A stretch of 64,000 nucleotides of DNA from an uncultured Tateyamaria sp. (GCF_947494755.1 NZ_CANLVZ010000006.1:62001-126000); one strand, 5' to 3'; positions 1 through 8,242 are shown, counted from the stretch's first letter. Made by a program: numbers and translations. Notes: generated by a model not told the origin, from the letters alone.

Positions 1-407
1 GCAACTAAGAGTGTAGATACCGCGACCACGCCGCCGAGAGCCATCGCCACATAGGCCATCGCTTGCGACGCCGCCACGAACCCGACCGCAGTTTTTACAA
101 GAACTGTGATGGCAGTGCGATTGTCTTCAACGATCTCTTGAACGTTTACCTCTGGGTCATGGATGATATCTTTTGAGCTTTGCAGAAGCTGGATCGCTCT
201 GGCAGAAGTCAGCAGTTTGAGCCTATTGGTAGAATAAATTCGGGCGACGATCCCGAAGATAGCGATTCCTAGGCCAAGACCACACAACACTAGCACCATT
301 GATTGAAGTCCATCCCTGGCAGTGGGCGTCTCAACTACAAAAACAGCACCAACGCCGAGCATCATCCCTATGGTTACAAATACTAAAGCCGTAACTGTAG
401 TCCGCAT
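1..407 (-). CDS. Hypothetical membrane protein, C-terminus cut by window edge
   Basis: A minus-strand frame opens with ATG at 407-405 and stays open to base 1, so only the first 135 or so residues are visible. Residues 4-24 and 37-55 are hydrophobic and read as two membrane helices. A more polar segment follows (about 56-95, containing SSKDIIHDPEVNVQEIVEDN), and a third hydrophobic segment begins near residue 100. This suggests a small inner-membrane protein with a cytoplasmic loop. I do not recognise the family. Codon use is less GC-rich than in the core genes beyond 12 kb, which fits a gene of the integrated element. Confidence 0.55.
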   Translation of the reverse strand, partial: MRTTVTALVFVTIGMMLGVGAVFVVETPTARDGLQSMVLVLCGLGLGIAIFGIVARIYSTNRLKLLTSARAIQLLQSSKDIIHDPEVNVQEIVEDNRTAITVLVKTAVGFVAASQAMAYVAMALGGVVAVSTLLV

Positions 408-969
408 GATCAAATGGCCCTCGTCTGAAATTACCTAGAATACAATAATGAGCTTCGAAATTTAAGGCCATCGAAGATGATTGGTGGCGCGTAACTTTTG
501 CAGCCGACATCCTATGCGTCCATGCCTGTGGATGAATCTCATGTTTGTATTCGTGAGCCCAAAAACCGTACTTACGCCTGTTGGTGGTTGACCTACCTGT
601 GGCTACTATTGATGGACGAAAGTCAGATCACGTTACTCGGCGCTGCTGTGCCGTGGTCAAAGGATACCCGGCGATTACTTTGCTGCGCGCGCAGCACAAA
701 AATATAATGGCTGGGTTGGGCTCTTAGTTGACCTCGGAGGCGGTGCAGCATCCATGCGACAACCGACCCAAGCCACCTTCAGTCTCGGCCCAAACCGGAA
801 TTTGACCGTGGTGTCGAACGCTGCAGCGCGGCTTCTCCAAAGCGGACATAAGCGCACTGGGGCCGCATTGGACCGGTTCAAGGCCTGTGCCTTTATATTC
901 CGACTATGTCATCGACAAAAAGGAACCGCGGCAGAGGCCACACAAAATCTGCCAGCACTATGACTTTAA
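408..969. other. 562-base stretch without a convincing gene
   Basis: Only short frames occur here on either strand. None has a clear ribosome binding site or recognisable protein character. The stretch lies between the starts of the truncated membrane gene and the 3' end of the helicase gene, so it should hold the promoter of the former. It contains a 16-base perfect palindrome at 681-696. It may hold decayed gene remnants, but none could be identified. Confidence 0.5.
681..696. repeat. 16-bp perfect palindrome
   Basis: TGCTGCGC is followed directly by its reverse complement GCGCAGCA, giving an uninterrupted dyad. No T-run follows on either strand, so it is not an intrinsic terminator. It could be an operator, or a chance GC-rich palindrome, inside the gene-free stretch downstream of the helicase. 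Confidence 0.4.
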
Positions 970-3438
970 TTAGCGACATTCACGGGTGAAATGCTCTAGT
1001 ACCATCTCAGCATTGAGGTCGTTTTCCGCCAAGAGCGCCGCAATACGTTCTACGCTGCGTATCGCGCTTTCGTCGCTCGCCAACGCACGAATAAATGCCG
1101 CCATTGCTTTTTTGAGTGCCTTGAGGTCCTTTGGCGTCATGACGCGTGTACCCTGAGGGACAGAGGCAGTCGGACCGGCCTTGGCGTGAGGGTGAATAAT
1201 CACCGGTACCGCTTCGACTGCGCCGTACTGACCACTGAACCAGGTCATCGACTGTTGGAGTTGGCCTAGATCTTTCTTGGAAATGCCATCCTGAGATGTC
1301 ACGCCGTTCTTACACTCTATGACAGCAAACATGTCTCCGTGAAGGTGCCAAAGGTTGTCCGGACCTTCGCCAAAGCGCTTCTCGGGTCTTTGGCATGATA
1401 ATCCTATAAGACGGCCAGCATCGTCTATGGCTTGCTCAAATGGTTCTGAGGTGTCCGGGCGAAACTGAAGGTCTTCCGCGAGCGCATCAACGAAACGAAC
1501 GCGGTCATAAGCCTCCAACATTCTCCCTAGATAGGCCTGTGATGCCTCAGCTTGCCGGATCTCTCGGCGGCGCAAGGCATCGTAGTCAACACCTACGAGA
1601 GGTCTGAGAACCTGCATGTTGTGCTTTCTAGCTTTCACGAGACGGGCCTGCGCAGCAGTTGGATCAAAACTTTGCCTATGAAAAGCCTCACGGACGAGGA
1701 GCCAGGCCTTCAGGCCAGGGTCAGTTGCCTTCTTTGACTCTTCCTCCAAGATGTCCGCAGCGCGTTGATCTCCGTCCAACCATGCCGAGTCAAAGGCACG
1801 CCGCAGATTGACTGAGGTGTCGTCAAGCCTGAGCGCCTTGTCAGGCCTAATGCTGGCGCGGGCCTTACGACTACCGGTAGTCCAAATCTTTTCTTGATCG
1901 AGACATAACATCATCGTCTCATGCAGGTCATCAATCGAACCACCCTGAGACTGTGCTGCCATCCTCTGCGCGATATCGATCTGTTTTCGTGTCGCGTTAG
2001 AAAGAAGTAGCTTGCCTTCGACGGACAGAAGGCGCTCAGTTAACCTTGCCCCAAGCAGGAGGACTACGCAATGGTCGTCGACCGATCGAACCCCACGGCC
2101 CATCCCTTGTTCGATCCGTTCAATCTGGCGACGCAGGCCAACTGTGCCGTTTCCAAGGATAACGTTATCTACGCGTTCAATTAGTGAATTTGCCTCCGGC
2201 AGGCCATCGATAACAAGTACCCGGCAAGCGTCGTGAGGAAGATCGACTCCATCGTACCGGTTTACGAGAACTACGAGGCCAACATGCCCCGCCCGAAGGC
2301 GCGCAACGCCAGGCGATACTTGATCTCCCATCAATACTTCGGTTGCTATCCCTCTCCAGTCGTCCGCCGCGCGCTTCGATGGCACAATAACAACGCAATT
2401 CTTGTCCTGAGCGAGATCGACGATTAGCTGCTTTATTTCCTCGCGTTTGATGTCGCGATTGATTTCCTTCGGAAGCAGAATCATCCGGTCTCCCATCGCA
2501 TTCGCGACGTCGGGGGTCACTGGATCTGCAAGAGTTTCCGGATCTGCGCCGAAATGCGTCACGAAAACCGAGTCATCTGCAAGCGTCGCACTCATGTAAA
2601 TTCGGCGCTTTGCCGCTTCAAAGGACGGGATCATTGAAGGAATAGGAAAGAGAGGATCAATCTCAATCTCCTTGCCTCCTATTACGATGCGACAGAGATG
2701 AAGGTGGTCGGCAAGAAATGGATAGTTGAATGCCAACTCATCAGTCTCTTCGTGCTCCGTTAGGATGTGAAGGAGCTCGTCTGCTTTTTCTCTTACATCC
2801 CAGAAAGGGACCTCCAAATAGTCATGCGGATCGCCGGCCTTGATTGACAGAGCGGCTGAAGCGCTCTGCCTTCCTAGGGCTGTCTCGAACAATTCACCAG
2901 TCTCTCCGTATGCTGGATGGTCCGATTTCAGTCGAATTCGAAACTGGTTCGCGACCGTCGCAAGGCACGCATGAGCATCGTCTATGATGATTGCACCAAT
3001 TTTGAGTTTTACACCTCTCCTACCAACGCCAAATATTGATTTTCCGTTGAAGAGCTTGAAGATGTTGGTCACATAAATCGCGGAGCCCGCGCGAACGCGG
3101 GGGTCATTCGCATTATCTGTCGCTTCGATGCCAAGCGCTTCAGCTTCAGCTAAAACCTGTTCGGTAAGGTATTTGTCCGGTGTGAGATAAACTGCCGGAT
3201 GTACGTCTTCGTTGATACAGCTCTGAAGTATGAGAAGACCAGACGTCGTCTTCCCGCCGCCAGTATCGAGCTTGATGACTGTGTCACGTTGGTCTCGGCC
3301 GCGATACCAACCGTCAAGAATATCGGCCTGTACGTCCCTAAGAAATTCGAAGCGTGGCGTCTTGTCGAGGAGACCGAATATTTCGCGGGGGTTTGTCGGC
3401 TGTTCGCTGCTGTCGCCGAAAATATCATCCCAATCCAT
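970..3438 (-). CDS. SF2 DEAD/DEAH-type helicase with C-terminal PD-(D/E)xK-like domain
   Basis: A large (822-residue) superfamily 2 helicase. Walker A reads LDTGGGKTTSG (about 57-66), the Walker B box is DDAH (153-156), motif III is SAT (283-285), and motif VI is QGMGRGVR (444-451). After a long helical middle region, the C-terminus has a GPDNLW segment (692-697) followed by IECKN (707-711) and a downstream QLQQ. That spacing resembles the PD-(D/E)xK fold of restriction-type nucleases. The ATG is supported by AGGAG about 10 bases upstream. The gene is divergent from the DUF488 pair across 390 bases. A helicase-nuclease in an element with H-NS and ArdA suggests DNA processing or defence, which is inference. 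The helicase call is firm; the nuclease call is moderate. Confidence 0.8.
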   Translation of the reverse strand: MDWDDIFGDSSEQPTNPREIFGLLDKTPRFEFLRDVQADILDGWYRGRDQRDTVIKLDTGGGKTTSGLLILQSCINEDVHPAVYLTPDKYLTEQVLAEAEALGIEATDNANDPRVRAGSAIYVTNIFKLFNGKSIFGVGRRGVKLKIGAIIIDDAHACLATVANQFRIRLKSDHPAYGETGELFETALGRQSASAALSIKAGDPHDYLEVPFWDVREKADELLHILTEHEETDELAFNYPFLADHLHLCRIVIGGKEIEIDPLFPIPSMIPSFEAAKRRIYMSATLADDSVFVTHFGADPETLADPVTPDVANAMGDRMILLPKEINRDIKREEIKQLIVDLAQDKNCVVIVPSKRAADDWRGIATEVLMGDQVSPGVARLRAGHVGLVVLVNRYDGVDLPHDACRVLVIDGLPEANSLIERVDNVILGNGTVGLRRQIERIEQGMGRGVRSVDDHCVVLLLGARLTERLLSVEGKLLLSNATRKQIDIAQRMAAQSQGGSIDDLHETMMLCLDQEKIWTTGSRKARASIRPDKALRLDDTSVNLRRAFDSAWLDGDQRAADILEEESKKATDPGLKAWLLVREAFHRQSFDPTAAQARLVKARKHNMQVLRPLVGVDYDALRRREIRQAEASQAYLGRMLEAYDRVRFVDALAEDLQFRPDTSEPFEQAIDDAGRLIGLSCQRPEKRFGEGPDNLWHLHGDMFAVIECKNGVTSQDGISKKDLGQLQQSMTWFSGQYGAVEAVPVIIHPHAKAGPTASVPQGTRVMTPKDLKALKKAMAAFIRALASDESAIRSVERIAALLAENDLNAEMVLEHFTRECR

Positions 3439-3828
3439 AGTGCAGGTCTCCTATACAAAATAGAAACCGTATGGTGGACCCGACTTTGTGGCGCAACCCT
3501 GAATTGATATAGAATTCGCGCATAGCGAGCACCAGAATGCTTGGCGCTGCCCGCATACACTGAGCAGCATCGGTTATTGTGGGCTCAATGCGGCCATCAG
3601 GGTAAGCGCAGAACCTGCCTTGACGAGGACCCGTTGCCTGCCACTGGCGGCCCAAAGCTGCCCATAGTGACCCTGATCAGCAATCCTTCTTGGATCCGTT
3701 GATGTAATACTGACACGAGTCTGGCAACATCTGGCCCATGTCGTAACGGCGTTGTCGCCTTTGTCGTACTTTGGGTACTACAAATCGCGCAACAAAAAAT
3801 GAGATTTAAGCAGTTAGGAGAGAAAATC
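3439..3828. other. Divergent intergenic region between helicase and DUF488 unit
   Basis: This 390-base region separates two divergently transcribed units and must hold both promoters. Frames through it lack gene character. The visible signals are an AGGAG ribosome binding site for the helicase gene, an inverted repeat at 3761-3783, and TAGGAGAG just upstream of the DUF488 start. Confidence 0.5.
3761..3783. promoter_or_regulatory. Inverted repeat upstream of DUF488 gene, candidate operator
   Basis: TTGTCGTAC (3761-3769) and GTACTACAA (3775-3783) are inverted with one mismatch around a five-base spacer. The repeat lies 45 bases before the ATG at 3829, in the divergent intergenic region. It could be a regulator-binding site or a short 5' hairpin. 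Confidence 0.35.
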
Positions 3829-4320
3829 ATGTTTGACCAAGCGGGCGATAGCGTCAAAGCGCGGCTTATGACTATCGGATACGAGGGGGCAGAAATTGCC
3901 GACTTTATCGCGACGCTCCAAGCTTCCAACGTGACAACCTTAGTTGACATACGTGAACTACCTCTTTCTCGAAAAAAAGGCTTTTCAAAGAACAAGCTAC
4001 GCGAACAGCTTGAAGCGTCAGGTATCACCTATATGCACGTAAAACAGTTAGGCGACCCAAAGTCCGGTCGCTTGGCAGCACGTGCGGGCAACATGAGTGA
4101 GTTTCGCCGTATTTTTGGTGACCATATCAAGTTGGACGCAACCCGCGAGGCTCTCCGAGAAGTTGTGCCCGTAATAGAGGCGGGCGGCGCGTGTCTTTTG
4201 TGCTTCGAGCGTTGTCATTCCGATTGCCACCGGTCTATCGTTGCAGACGAGTTGGCAAAGCTGGCCGATTTTGAGCTGGCACATATCGGAGTAAAGCAAG
4301 GCATTGCAAAACAGCACTGA
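3829..4320 (+). CDS. DUF488 family protein
   Basis: A 163-residue protein with the hallmarks of DUF488: the N-terminal MTIGYEG motif, LVDIRELP, and near the C-terminus a cysteine-rich signature LLCFERCHSDCHR. An in-frame ATG exists at 3799, but 3829 is preferred because TAGGAGAG sits about seven bases upstream. The biochemical function of the family is unknown; the Cys/His cluster suggests metal binding or catalysis. The stop overlaps the next gene by 17 bases, so the two are probably co-translated. Base composition is lower in GC than the core genes, consistent with acquisition on the mobile element. Confidence 0.8.
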   Translation: MFDQAGDSVKARLMTIGYEGAEIADFIATLQASNVTTLVDIRELPLSRKKGFSKNKLREQLEASGITYMHVKQLGDPKSGRLAARAGNMSEFRRIFGDHIKLDATREALREVVPVIEAGGACLLCFERCHSDCHRSIVADELAKLADFELAHIGVKQGIAKQH

Positions 4321-5080
4321 CGCTAAATCAGGTACCGCAGAAACCATTGTACTTATCAAAGCGGCCCCTGTTATCGGGCAGAAACACGGCGAGACCGTAT
4401 GTTGCGCCGGGATAGATATATACGGCCATTGGCACCGTATGTATCCGGTTTCCTTCCGTCTCTTAGAGGACGCTAAACGCTTTGGCCGATGGGATATTGT
4501 TACCTACAATTGGCGAAGGCCCACTGATGACGACCGCGTTGAAAGCCGTCACGTTGATAGCCAAACGCTCGAAATCTCTGGCTGCATGAAGAAAACCGAG
4601 CGGGCCAACTTCTTAGACAACCATATCGTTACGAGCCTCAAAGCTGAAAATGAGGCGGGCCGTTCGCTTGCATTGCTTCGCCCAACGATCAAAGAATTTG
4701 TGATTGTCGCGAAGTCACGGAGCGAAGTTGCTACCGAACAACGCAAGATCGACAATTATCACGCTCAAACCGATATGTTTGCGCCGCCGCCAGGCGTACC
4801 CCGCGTAGCGTGCCCATACGAATTTAAATACAAATACCGCACCGATGACGGTGACCGCACCGGGACGTGCCAAGATTGGGAAACCGAGGCCACATTTTAC
4901 AAATGGCGCAATGAGTATGGGGAGCAAGGTGCAATAACTCATATGCAGGAGGCGTACGGGCACACGTTGCCTGAGCGTGGCTTGTATTTCGCCATGGGTA
5001 CGCACTCACTCCACCGTGATACGTGGCTGATCAATGGCCTTCTACAGCTTAGGGCCACAAAGCAACCGTCGCTATTTTAG
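4304..5080 (+). CDS. Unrecognised 258-residue partner of DUF488 protein
   Basis: The frame begins with TTG inside the end of the DUF488 gene and runs for 258 residues. No ATG lies before the first well-ordered segment (TIVLIKAAPVIGQKHGETVCCAGI), so a TTG start is plausible. Ordered features include IDIYGHWHRMYPV, a central CPYEFKYKYR and GTCQDWE pair of Cys segments (about 165-190), and a C-terminal segment AMGTHSLHRDTWLINGLLQL. There is no signal peptide or membrane helix. I do not recognise the family. The overlap argues for a stoichiometric partner of the DUF488 protein. The helicase-nuclease is the divergent neighbour. Confidence 0.65.
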   Translation: MQNSTDAKSGTAETIVLIKAAPVIGQKHGETVCCAGIDIYGHWHRMYPVSFRLLEDAKRFGRWDIVTYNWRRPTDDDRVESRHVDSQTLEISGCMKKTERANFLDNHIVTSLKAENEAGRSLALLRPTIKEFVIVAKSRSEVATEQRKIDNYHAQTDMFAPPPGVPRVACPYEFKYKYRTDDGDRTGTCQDWETEATFYKWRNEYGEQGAITHMQEAYGHTLPERGLYFAMGTHSLHRDTWLINGLLQLRATKQPSLF

Positions 5081-5197
5081 CGCCTCAAGTACTTGGCGTT
5101 CAAAAGCCAGCACAGATGCTTAGGCGGGAATGTCAGCTTTTTGCATGGTTCGCCGAAGGGATCGCGCGTGCAGCGAAAGTCTGCCTCCCCGCCAATC

Positions 5198-5620
5198 TCA
5201 CCGACAGTAACTAGACTGCGGCAGTCTGCGACTATCCTTGATTTCGAACCTCTGATACTTGCCGCGCGAGTATCGCGGACAGTCACGTGCGAGGCCGTGT
5301 GCAATTGCCAAGGCCCCGATGTCTTCACCGGAAGGTAGATAGCACGTTCCAACCCATCGGTCATAGGTCCTTACGCCTGTCATGCTGCACGTGACCGGCT
5401 TTCGCAACACAAGATTTCTGAGCCATTTTTGACCCGCTCGGCCAACAGGCGTCTGGAGTTCGGGGCCGTCGATGCCATTAAAGCGAACGGCAAGGCCATT
5501 GACCTCGATGGTGTCGATATCGCGCACATGGGTCACGCGCCCTTCAATCCACTCTTCAGCCGGAAGGGCTGTCGATAGCGCGATGAAAAGTACGGCGGCG
5601 AGACCTGTCACATAGCGCAT
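5198..5620 (-). CDS. Secreted thermonuclease (SNase)-like protein
   Basis: A 140-residue protein with an N-terminal signal peptide (MRYVTGLAAVLFIALSTALP) and a staphylococcal-nuclease-like OB fold. GRVTHVRDIDTIEV opens the domain. VRFNGIDGPEL carries the Arg and Glu equivalent to the catalytic Arg35/Glu43 pair, and RTYDRWVGTC the third catalytic Arg. Several cysteines in the C-terminal half suggest disulfides, fitting export. The ATG shares bases with the upstream stop (TGATG), so the start at 5620 and translational coupling are well supported. It probably degrades nucleic acid in the periplasm or outside. It converges on the 258-residue gene. Confidence 0.8.
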   Translation of the reverse strand: MRYVTGLAAVLFIALSTALPAEEWIEGRVTHVRDIDTIEVNGLAVRFNGIDGPELQTPVGRAGQKWLRNLVLRKPVTCSMTGVRTYDRWVGTCYLPSGEDIGALAIAHGLARDCPRYSRGKYQRFEIKDSRRLPQSSYCR

Positions 5621-6042
5621 CAACAGGCGATCCTTTGGTCCGAGCATCGCTCATACAAAATAGCCTGAGTGGCGAGGATGACGTGGACGACGTGCATGGG
5701 ATCTCTGGTTATAGCTGCCAATCCATCATCTATCGCGGCCTCCATCATCAAGGCTGTTCTCCGGTTGGTTGACGCATGCTCGAACTCATCCAATTCATCG
5801 GCCTCTGCAAGCTGTGCCACCCAGAGAGCGGCACACTCCTTTGAAAGCCTAACGGGCAACACGCCTGCGGCCAATGCAAATTCGAGAACGTCATAGATCG
5901 TGGAATAACTCAGGGCGGCGATGGGCCGATGCGTGCAATGTAGCGACCTTTGCAATAAGCCTCGACGCCAAAGCAGATCGAGCTGTACCGGAGCAACCTG
6001 CAGGAAGGCCGCGATCTCGTCTCGGCTGAGAGGAATGTGCAT
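5620..6042 (-). CDS. Hypothetical 140-residue protein coupled to the nuclease gene
   Basis: This frame has an N-terminal segment (LSRDEIAAFLQVAPVQLDLL) that reads like a helix-turn-helix, then a second helical region and an acidic patch (LAEADELDEFEH). There is no signal peptide or membrane helix. Its TGA overlaps the ATG of the SNase-like gene, making a two-gene unit. A DNA-binding or regulatory role is possible, but I do not recognise the family. Confidence 0.55.
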   Translation of the reverse strand: MHIPLSRDEIAAFLQVAPVQLDLLWRRGLLQRSLHCTHRPIAALSYSTIYDVLEFALAAGVLPVRLSKECAALWVAQLAEADELDEFEHASTNRRTALMMEAAIDDGLAAITRDPMHVVHVILATQAILYERCSDQRIAC

Positions 6043-6503
6043 CAGCGGTCCCTGTCGGTTTCAATGGCGTTGATCCTTCATAGGACGGAGGTTGTTTATA
6101 ATTTGTGTAAATCGATCGACGTGATGAAGGTGGTGTCTGTTCTGGATATGATGTTTATCGCTTCGGTTGATTGAGCTGAACAATCCCTGCTGTCTTTCCG
6201 GGCTGTCGTGTACGGAGCCTGCGCCTTGCTTGTCTCGGCCAGTCGGCATCCATCCCTGACAGGGTGTTGAGGCGACGTAGCCGCCACTTCATTTCATAGA
6301 GTAAGGCTTGAGGCGTTGCCCCTGGCGCACTTTGATACCAACAGATCGAAGAGCGGCTTCTTTTGCCGGTGCCACCGCTGTCCGTGGGGAAGGTCTGGGC
6401 GCATCAGGTTCCTTGCGCGGTGCTTTTGATCCGCCGTTCGGGTGACGAGAGCGACGCGTCGTTCAAATCACAGTGGTTGATCTGAACGATATCGCTTGGG
6501 CAA
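6043..6503. other. Gene-poor stretch with possible gene remnants on the minus strand
   Basis: About 460 bases lie between the H-NS gene and the 140-residue protein gene. On the minus strand a frame from about 6462 down to 6292 reads as ordered protein (ending RSVGIKVRQGQRLKPYSMK) but has no ATG, GTG or TTG near its 5' end after the preceding stop. A second short frame starts in an ATGA overlap with its stop (near 6293). They could be the tail of a decayed gene, or short genes with unusual starts. Neither is called as a gene. Confidence 0.3.
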
Positions 6504-6821
6504 TCACGTAACGATCAGCAGATCTTCCAGTGCCTTGCCGCTGGCCAATGCGTCTTTGATCCACTTCGGCTGGCGGCCTTTCCCCGTCCACGTCTTCGCA
6601 GGGTTTTCCGGGTGGCAGTATTTGGGGGCCGACTTTGTGCCCTTTGTCTTTGCGCCGCCCGTCAGTTCGCTCAGGGAAAAGCCCATTTCGGCTGCTTTTG
6701 CCTCCACAACGGCCAGTGCTTCTTTGCGTTTGCGCGCCTCATAGCTGTTGACGGCCTTTGTGGCGGCTTTCTGAATGTCTTTCAGCTCGTCCAGTGAAAG
6801 CGTGTCCCAATTGATATCCAT
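6504..6821 (-). CDS. H-NS family nucleoid-associated protein
   Basis: A 105-residue protein with the two-part H-NS layout. An N-terminal helical oligomerisation region (about 5-55, rich in Lys/Glu/Ala) is followed by a flexible TKGTKSAP linker and the C-terminal DNA-binding motif, here HPENPAKTWTGKGRQPKW (about 70-87). The ATG at 6821 is chosen over one at 6830, because AAAGGG directly abuts the earlier codon but lies at proper distance from the later one. H-NS proteins coat AT-rich and horizontally acquired DNA and silence it. An island-borne copy could silence the element or modulate host H-NS. Confidence 0.9.
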   Translation of the reverse strand: MDINWDTLSLDELKDIQKAATKAVNSYEARKRKEALAVVEAKAAEMGFSLSELTGGAKTKGTKSAPKYCHPENPAKTWTGKGRQPKWIKDALASGKALEDLLIVT

Positions 6822-6982
6822 GTCATGCATCCCTTTATGTTTTGTGATCGGCTACGTGAATAGACGTGCCGGTGCAATAGTTTGGCCGCACCTTGCGTTT
6901 TATTCATCCATGACGTGCAGTTTATCGCCTGTCACGGGGTAAACCTGTTCTAAATCATAGGTTTATTGATGCGATTGCGCGT

Positions 6983-7004
6983 CAATTGCGCGAGCGCGCA
7001 ATTG
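6983..7004. repeat. 22-bp inverted repeat between hns-like gene and next gene
   Basis: CAATTGCGCG and CGCGCAATTG flank the two bases AG, a perfect dyad with ten-base arms. It lies in the divergent region between the H-NS gene and the 88-residue gene, so it is a plausible operator. It could also be a ParB-type binding site, since a ParB-like gene follows 1.3 kb away. No T-run is present, so a terminator is unlikely. Confidence 0.5.
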
Positions 7005-7106
7005 CATACGTGAGTATGACCAGAGTGGAATTGCTTGATTCAATGGATGAGATGTGTTCCTTATTTGTTCCAATTGTTGAACCTATATTGAGTAAGGAGT
7101 AATTTT

Positions 7107-7373
7107 ATGAGTAACGAACAAGACAACCGATTATCACCAACCCGCAAACCCAGTCTATTGGGGTATTCCGTGCGCCCGATTGGGGATGGCAAGAGATCGT
7201 CCTGGAGCAAGATTGCAGCCGCTTGGGCGCATAAAGACGGGGAAGGTTTTGAGGTCCGTTTTGACGCGCTGCCCGTCGATGGGCGGATGGTGTTTCGTGT
7301 GCCCAAGGACAATGATCAGCCGGATATGACCGACGGCGAGGTTATTGATCGCAGGCCGGACGGTTTGAGTTAG
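7107..7373 (+). CDS. Small hypothetical protein of the mobile element
   Basis: An 88-residue soluble protein with a well-placed TAAGGAG ribosome binding site before the ATG. The middle (SSWSKIAAAWAHKDGEGFEVRFDALPVDGRMV) resembles small element-borne proteins that follow a 'W-KIG-AW-H-DG-G' pattern. Their function is unknown to me. It is separated from ardA by a strong intrinsic terminator and a structured leader, so it is probably transcribed on its own. Upstream are a 22-bp dyad (6983-7004) and a GTTC/GAAC half-site pair near 7067-7083 that may form its operator. Confidence 0.65.
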   Translation: MSNEQDNRLSPTRKPSLLGYSVRPIGDGKRSSWSKIAAAWAHKDGEGFEVRFDALPVDGRMVFRVPKDNDQPDMTDGEVIDRRPDGLS

Positions 7374-7397
7374 GCTTTTCCAGTTTACTGTGTGGGG

Positions 7398-7430
7398 AAG
7401 AGGCGTGCCGATGGGTGCGCCTCTTTTCTT
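7398..7430 (+). terminator. Intrinsic terminator after the 88-residue gene
   Basis: AAGAGGCG (7398-7405) and CGCCTCTT (7418-7425) form an eight-base-pair stem with a 12-base loop, followed by TTCTTTT. It begins 24 bases after the stop at 7373 and separates the small gene from the ardA leader. Confidence 0.75.
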
Positions 7431-7521
7431 TTGGGCGCATCCCTTCGGGCCAGGCTCGCGTGAACCACGCCCAAGGGCGGTCGTGGCCCTGCGGGCTTTG
7501 ATCCTTTGCGTATCATTTGTC

Positions 7522-7715
7522 GGGGAGGCCGAGAGGCTTTGCCTCTTCTCTCCCCACAAGAAAAACAGATCGCAGAGAAGCTTGCTTTGACGGTTTCCGG
7601 CAGGCCGGACCCTCCGCCAAAGACAGAGCTTCTTTCGCCGATTTTTCTTGTCCCCTCCCATCTCCACTCTCGGCGAGAGCCAAGGGTTGCAGGCGCAACC
7701 CCTCCCCAAGGGAGG
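7522..7715 (+). promoter_or_regulatory. Hairpin-rich leader upstream of ardA
   Basis: The gene-free 360 bases before ardA are packed with inverted repeats. These are GGGGAG/CTCCCC (7522-7527, 7550-7555) enclosing AGAGGC/GCCTCT (7532-7546), an AGAAGCT/AGCTTCT stem (7576-7582, 7627-7633) enclosing TTTGACGG/CCGCCAAA and a CCGGC/GCCGG core, then CTCTC/GAGAG (7667-7679), GGGTTGC/GCAACCC (7684-7701) and CCTCCC/GGGAGG (7701-7715). The last stem ends eight bases before the AAGGA ribosome binding site. Possible roles are an antitermination or RNA-level control, or a single-strand promoter used during conjugative transfer as described for ardA leading regions. Confidence 0.5.
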
Positions 7716-7735
7716 AAAAAGAGAAGGACAAGACC

Positions 7736-8242
7736 ATGACCATTCAATTGCACGCACAGCCCTATGATTTGGCTGCAACAGGGTTCTATTTTGAAGACTA
7801 TGACGACTACGCCCAGAAGGCCACCAAGCTGCGGAATGACTACGGTGATCCGGTCGAAGAGTTCGAGATTCAGTTCATTGATGGTGAGCACATTGATTGC
7901 GATCTGGCGCAGGCCATCGGGATCAATCAGGCCAATCTCAAGCAGTTCCTTGAAGCGGTTGAGGAGTGGGACGAGCACGACAAGACCCGTGTGATCCTCT
8001 CGGTGGGGGAGTGTGGCTATCGCTTTGATGCCAAAACCCAGCCCAGCGACTTTGAAGTCGATATCTACCACGTCGATACCATGCGCGACCTTGCTGAGCA
8101 GTTTGTCGATGAAGGGCTGTTTGGCGACATTCCCGAGCCTCTGCAATTCTACATCGATTATGACGCCATCGCGCGGGATTTGGCTGTCGATTATGCCACC
8201 GCCGAAGTGGCAGGCAATCATCTGATTTATCGCTGCGCATGA
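7736..8242 (+). CDS. ardA: Antirestriction protein ArdA
   Basis: A 168-residue, strongly acidic protein typical of ArdA, a DNA mimic that blocks type I restriction enzymes. The acidic character is plain in FYFEDYDDYAQKATKL near residue 20 and VEEFEIQFIDGE near 40, and the middle has FLEAVEEWDEHD. It ends in the conserved-looking FIDYDAIARDL-type helix (YIDYDAIARDLAVDY). The start at 7736 is set by AAGGA seven bases upstream. ArdA protects incoming mobile DNA in a new host, fitting the ParB-like and recombinase neighbours. Expression is probably governed by the structured leader. Confidence 0.9.
   Translation: MTIQLHAQPYDLAATGFYFEDYDDYAQKATKLRNDYGDPVEEFEIQFIDGEHIDCDLAQAIGINQANLKQFLEAVEEWDEHDKTRVILSVGECGYRFDAKTQPSDFEVDIYHVDTMRDLAEQFVDEGLFGDIPEPLQFYIDYDAIARDLAVDYATAEVAGNHLIYRCA

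Noticed and set aside
7385-8221. 278-residue minus-strand frame over the ardA leader
   Set aside because: It is antisense to ardA, ignores the terminator and hairpins, and lacks protein character.
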